DNA of 10,725 bases, taken from the NCBI GenBank assembly GCA_004802705.1, contig SGPL01000836.1, positions 1 through 10,725 of the forward strand. The letters are read 5' to 3'. Positions 7,645 through 10,725 of the stretch are shown here, piece after piece; positions within the stretch are counted from its first letter, which is position 1; the number at the start of each line of letters is the position of its first letter. The notes under the pieces were generated by a model. It was given only the letters and a program-made list of their open reading frames with translations, searched no databases and had not been told where the DNA came from. The position numbers were made by a program, and so were the translations under genes. This stretch comes from Bondarzewia mesenterica. Taxonomy: Eukaryota > Basidiomycota > Agaricomycetes > Russulales > Bondarzewiaceae.

Positions 7645-8639
7645 GTTATCAATCCTCCCGAGAACAAAAAGGTTTGCATGATCAAGGCCGAATGGGCGAT
7701 TGCAGTTGAGGGTCGATATTACTCTATCGACGTGGATGCCAGCAGTGCCGTACAACTGAAAGCAACCGCGGACGAGATCGCTCGACTGCCACTACCACCA
7801 CTGAAGGAGAAGAGATCGTGAACACAGTTCAGTGCTGGTGGTCCCGGCGAGCACTTGCACGGCGATGCATTAACTGAGCCTCAGTCAAATGGCAAGGGAA
7901 AGGGAAATGTGATCAGAAAGCAACACGCTCGTGAGGCCGTCGCCCAAAGGCTCGTCGCTAGCCATGCTGATATCAATGTTCGCCTTGGCATTCATGCAGG
8001 TTTCGAGCCATACAATGCCTCGATGGCCGCTGAATGGGGCAAGCGCCACATCTCGAGCATGGTCGCAGCCACAGACAGAAGCCTTTGAGGCAAAATCATC
8101 TGGGAGCTCTCGCTCATGAGCTTCTGCTTGAAGTTCATAGATTTAGATTGGGAGCTCATGCGGGATGTATATCAGCACAAGGATCAGCGGGTCGCCACTG
8201 AGCGTGAGGTGAAGATCTTCAGGATGTGGAATAGCGGCGGAGTGCTCCCTATGTGGCAAGAGGACCCCTTGGGTTGTGATCCTTTGTCATCGGACAAGTG
8301 GAGGGATCGGCGAGACGCGTTGAAGGTGCTGGTGGAACTCGAGTCCGTGTGGCCCTCAGGGAATGACCCAGAATTGGTATGGAAGGACTTATACTGGACC
8401 GACAGCCAGAGCTTTCTGGATTTGGAATATCGGGCGTATCTCTTCTACGCATGTATTTTCCATGGACAATACAGTCACCTTCCCACCATGCCTCTGTCGT
8501 GGCCCGCTTCCTTGTCCTCTTTATCAACCTGAATGTCACGATTTTTTGCCTACATATGTGATCGCTCATTTTACAACTCTCTTCGCTTGTTTCATCGCTT
8601 GTTGGGTGACCTCTACCATGTTCATGTCCTCTGTTATTT

Positions 8640-8860
8640 GTCTTCGGTAGATGCTGACTGTTCCTCTTTGTTCGCTACTTGCTTATCTTTCCCTTCTTTT
8701 TTTTCCTTTTTTCCTTCCCTCTCCCATCCCGGTCTCATCCCTTCCTCCCCCCGCCTTTCTTGTCCTTCTCCGTTCCATCTGTCTTGTTCCTTTTGTCATT
8801 CCATCCTGTTCCTCTTTCTCTTTCTCTTTTCCTTTTTTCCTTTCCTTGTTTTTTGCATTG
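8640..8860 (+). repeat. Pyrimidine-rich low-complexity tract
   Basis: The plus strand is dominated by C and T, most strongly at 8685-8850 with runs of TTCC, CTCTTTCTC and T8-T9. Open frames in all three plus frames here give only Phe/Leu/Ser/Pro-rich translations and are compositional artefacts. The tract lies just past the end of the gene relic and may be part of its 3' untranslated or flanking region. Confidence 0.75.
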
Positions 8861-8935
8861 AATCCCTTACAATCAATGAGCCAACGAGGTAGTTTACCGT
8901 AATTACCTGAGCTACTTAGTTAGTGTAGTTGGCCA

Positions 8936-8941
8936 AATAAA
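8936..8941 (+). terminator. Possible polyadenylation signal
   Basis: AATAAA on the plus strand about 400 bases past the last stop of the plus-strand relic. It fits a poly(A) signal in form, but the distance is long and fungal signals are loose. Confidence 0.25.
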
Positions 8942-9527
8942 CTCCGTTATCTGTTATTTGTTAGGGACTTCATGAATTCAGCACGTTGTCCTGCATAGTA
9001 CATGGCCAGAATATGAACTCTGAACAATCCAAAAAATGCTTCGTCGGCTGCACTAATGCTACTTTTCTTCAAAGGCTCAGGATTAATTGGCTTGTCAACA
9101 TTTGCCAACATGCAAAATTCGCGCGTAGAAAAACAACTGCATTCATCTGACTCATCGCACTATTCCAGAATAGTAATGTGAGCAAGAAAAAGGTGTGATC
9201 GTACACCAACCATCACAGCAAGTACATAGACGAAAGAAAAGATATGTATAATAATCAACTGGAGTCATAGAGCACAGGATATGAACAGAATGGAATGGAG
9301 ATGTTCAAAGCAGCCGAAGAAAACTAAAGGCAAGCGAACCATAAAGATACGGCAAGGCAACGTGACGACGACGGCTGACAGGGTAAAGGGTATCATTCAG
9401 GTAGCATCGGGAAAAAAAAAGTATCAGTTACACATATCAAGAACACGCTCACATGAGCAAACACCATAGTGCCGAGTTTACCAGTCATCACCATGCTTGG
9501 CCACATTGTCCTCCTCAACGCCAGAAA
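8942..9527. other. Intergenic, no gene recognised
   Basis: This 586-base stretch lies between the end of the plus-strand relic and the stop of the minus-strand gene, so both genes converge on it. It probably includes the 3' untranslated region of the minus-strand gene. A 62-codon plus-strand frame (9281-9469) is Lys/Arg-rich with no family pattern and I do not call it. No RNA gene or repeat was seen. Confidence 0.5.
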
Positions 9528-10725
9528 TTACTCGGAGTCTGAGTCTAGTTCAGAAAGCACGACCTTGCCCTCACTTGAGTCGCTATTCGTGCTAAAGCCG
9601 CCCTCGCTCATGATGAACTGGATGGATTCAGTATGCTTGTGCCCCCGGCCAGCCTGCTGTGCTCCTAAAGGCTTCTCACCATGTGCTGCCATTATGACGT
9701 CGAGTGCCTCATGAAGGTAATTCCTGAATATCTTCACAATCTCCATCAGGTGTTCCACCGGCATCCATGGAGGCAAGTCCACTGGAGTGATGGTGTCGTG
9801 GTGGCCTCGGACGAGGAATTTTGTCTTGCTATCACCTCTTAAGACTGACAAGACCTTCCAACATATGGGGCAGCAAAGTTTTGACACCCCGATACAGCCC
9901 TCATCCAAATTCTGGGAAGCAGATGACTCAGTCAAAGAATCATTCGAAAATGGAGAGAACTTACCCCAATAACTGATTTCAGCTGGTCTGGACCTGTAAT
10001 GGATTCTTTGGATATCATAAGGGATGCCAGCGCCGCCTCACAGTGTATGTTGCCCTTAAATACTGAAGGGCGCCCCTGCCGGCCTGAGCGCTGCATATCC
10101 ATCCCCTTCCCATCTGCATAGTTCTTCAGCTTCAAAGGGATGTCCACATCCCGACCTTTCATGTCTCTCATTAATCCGGTGAGTGTATCAAAGGCAGATT
10201 TTGCAGTCCAAGATGTAGTCTGCGATTTGGAGTTGGAAGTGGGCAGAAGAGTCTTCTCAATTGCAACATGCCAGGGCATCATCATCGGCTTCTTCTGGCG
10301 TTGAACGGTGAGAAGAGAGAACTTGATGTTCTCAGATAGCAGTGATGTGACACTGAACCGCGACAGAATATTGACCGCTTCGAAGTGGTTAGCATGCAAG
10401 CGCAACCACTGGAGATACTTCTTCGGCCGGGTTGCATGATTCAGTTCCACCAACTCTTCCTTCACCTCATTCCATTCATCATCTGCATCGACAACATCCC
10501 GGTCATTGTTCCTGTCCTCGATGTCATTTCCATCCCTCTCCTTCCTCTCACTCCTCGAAGCATCTGGCGTGTTTACCTTCAAAGGTGTGAATTGGGTGAA
10601 CATTGAATACTGATCCTTCTGGAGTTGTTGGAGGACGGGAAGATCCCATAACCGGTCACCCATCTCCAGCATGTCCAGATGAAATGGGATCATGTGAGAG
10701 TACACGATGCGCCAGAGCACGTGAG
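9528..10725 (-). CDS. Fungal OTT_1508-like deaminase-fold protein (5' partial)
   Basis: Two exons are visible: the window edge to 9965 and 9911-9528 (stop TAA), joined by a 53-base intron. Numbered from the first codon in the window (10720), about 379 residues are seen; the true start lies outside. The N-terminal half is helical and charged, with an acidic Asp/Asn/Arg-rich stretch around residues 60-85. Residues 223-232 (GNIHCEAALA) give HCE (10045-10037), and residues 259-270 (IGVSKLCCPICW) give C-x2-C. In the deaminase superfamily the H-x-E supplies a zinc ligand and the catalytic Glu, and the C-x2-C supplies two zinc ligands. The spacing and the IG-SK-CC-C context resemble the fungal OTT_1508-like family. 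An acidic tail (LSELDSDSE) follows. No stop or frameshift is visible, unlike its neighbours. The substrate (nucleotide, DNA or RNA) cannot be told. The family call comes from motif memory and was not searched. Confidence 0.65.
9912..9964 (-). other. Intron in the deaminase-like gene
   Basis: On the minus strand it begins GTAAGT and ends TTCCCAG, with a TTGACT branch-like site near 9931; 53 bases, phase 0. It separates the HCE exon from the CCPIC exon, and splicing joins KSVIG to NLDEGCIGVSK. Retention would add ten residues and a stop at 9934-9932. Confidence 0.8.

Larger units (their letters stand above)
5955..8532 (+). pseudogene. Broken gene of an uncharacterised Agaricomycete multi-copy family
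   Basis: I recognise the general pattern (an early NPFTYHSDG-like segment, a central IPVWLL segment, a C-terminal WQEDPLGC..LSSDKWRDR block) from large hypothetical families in mushroom genomes, but know of no assigned function. The start is ATG 5955 (MPFTPEPPTHVEN). TAG 5994-5996 follows, then PFTYHSDGMLSPFEHTKW in the same frame. The frame runs through TGA 6591-6593 into VERPEDILPV..IRIPVWLL. Intron 7099-7153 joins it to a Ser-rich linker, and the frame breaks at 7401-7419. A second intron is at 7583-7644, TGA at 7819-7821 and TGA at 8086-8088. The last part (8089-8529) has EVKIFRMWNSGGVLPMWQED and ends at TGA 8530-8532. Coherent sequence resumes after each stop, which argues for a decayed gene and against separate small genes. 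No signal peptide or membrane segment is evident. Confidence 0.7.

Noticed and set aside
6591..8088. TGA read as a sense codon or selenocysteine
   Set aside because: No recoding signal is visible, TAG stops also occur in the same gene, and CGA-to-TGA decay explains the pattern more simply.
8533..8902. Hydrophobic plus-strand frames resembling membrane proteins
   Set aside because: Three frames are open at once over a C/T tract, giving Phe/Leu/Ser/Pro strings; this is a low-complexity artefact.
9281..9469. Lys/Arg-rich plus-strand frame of 62 codons
   Set aside because: No family pattern, no splice partners, and it lies in the likely 3' region of the minus-strand gene.

Overview
The window looks like a transposon-rich piece of a filamentous fungal genome, most likely an Agaricomycete (mushroom-type basidiomycete). 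I base this on short GT-AG introns of 53-62 bases, a Ty1/copia-type LTR retrotransposon, and two protein families that I recall as multi-copy in Agaricomycetes. A long CpG-depleted tract is also what cytosine methylation of fungal repeats would leave. Species cannot be named from the sequence.

Layout. Positions 1-2050 are AT-rich and almost free of CpG (eight CpG in the first 2067 bases, none between 912 and 2067). They hold only shredded minus-strand coding relics. Positions 2050-2590 are a degenerate tandem array with a 68-base unit, which contains the only ambiguous base (N at 2553). The array abuts a truncated copia-type retrotransposon on the minus strand (about 2590-5572). The retrotransposon keeps its 5' LTR, a tRNA primer-binding site, gag, protease and most of the integrase. 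Reverse transcriptase, RNase H and the 3' LTR are absent, and it carries three in-frame stops, a frameshift near the gag start and a lysine at the integrase catalytic glutamate.

On the plus strand, 5955-8532 is a broken gene of an uncharacterised fungal family. It reads through as one gene with two ordinary introns, but has four in-frame stops and a frame break (or a 19-base GT-AG insert) at 7401-7419. It is followed by a pyrimidine-rich tract and about 0.6 kb with no recognisable gene. At the right edge, on the minus strand, is the only intact-looking gene (9528 to the window edge, 5' end missing). It is a two-exon protein with an HCE motif and a CCxxC motif in the arrangement of the fungal OTT_1508-like nucleotide/nucleic-acid deaminases.

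The genes do not form a pathway. The shared theme is decay of repetitive sequence: most nonsense codons in both broken genes are TGA where CGA is a plausible ancestor, and the integrase change is also CpG-compatible. This fits deamination of methylated CpG. A deaminase-fold gene next to such a region is suggestive, but the sequence shows no causal link.
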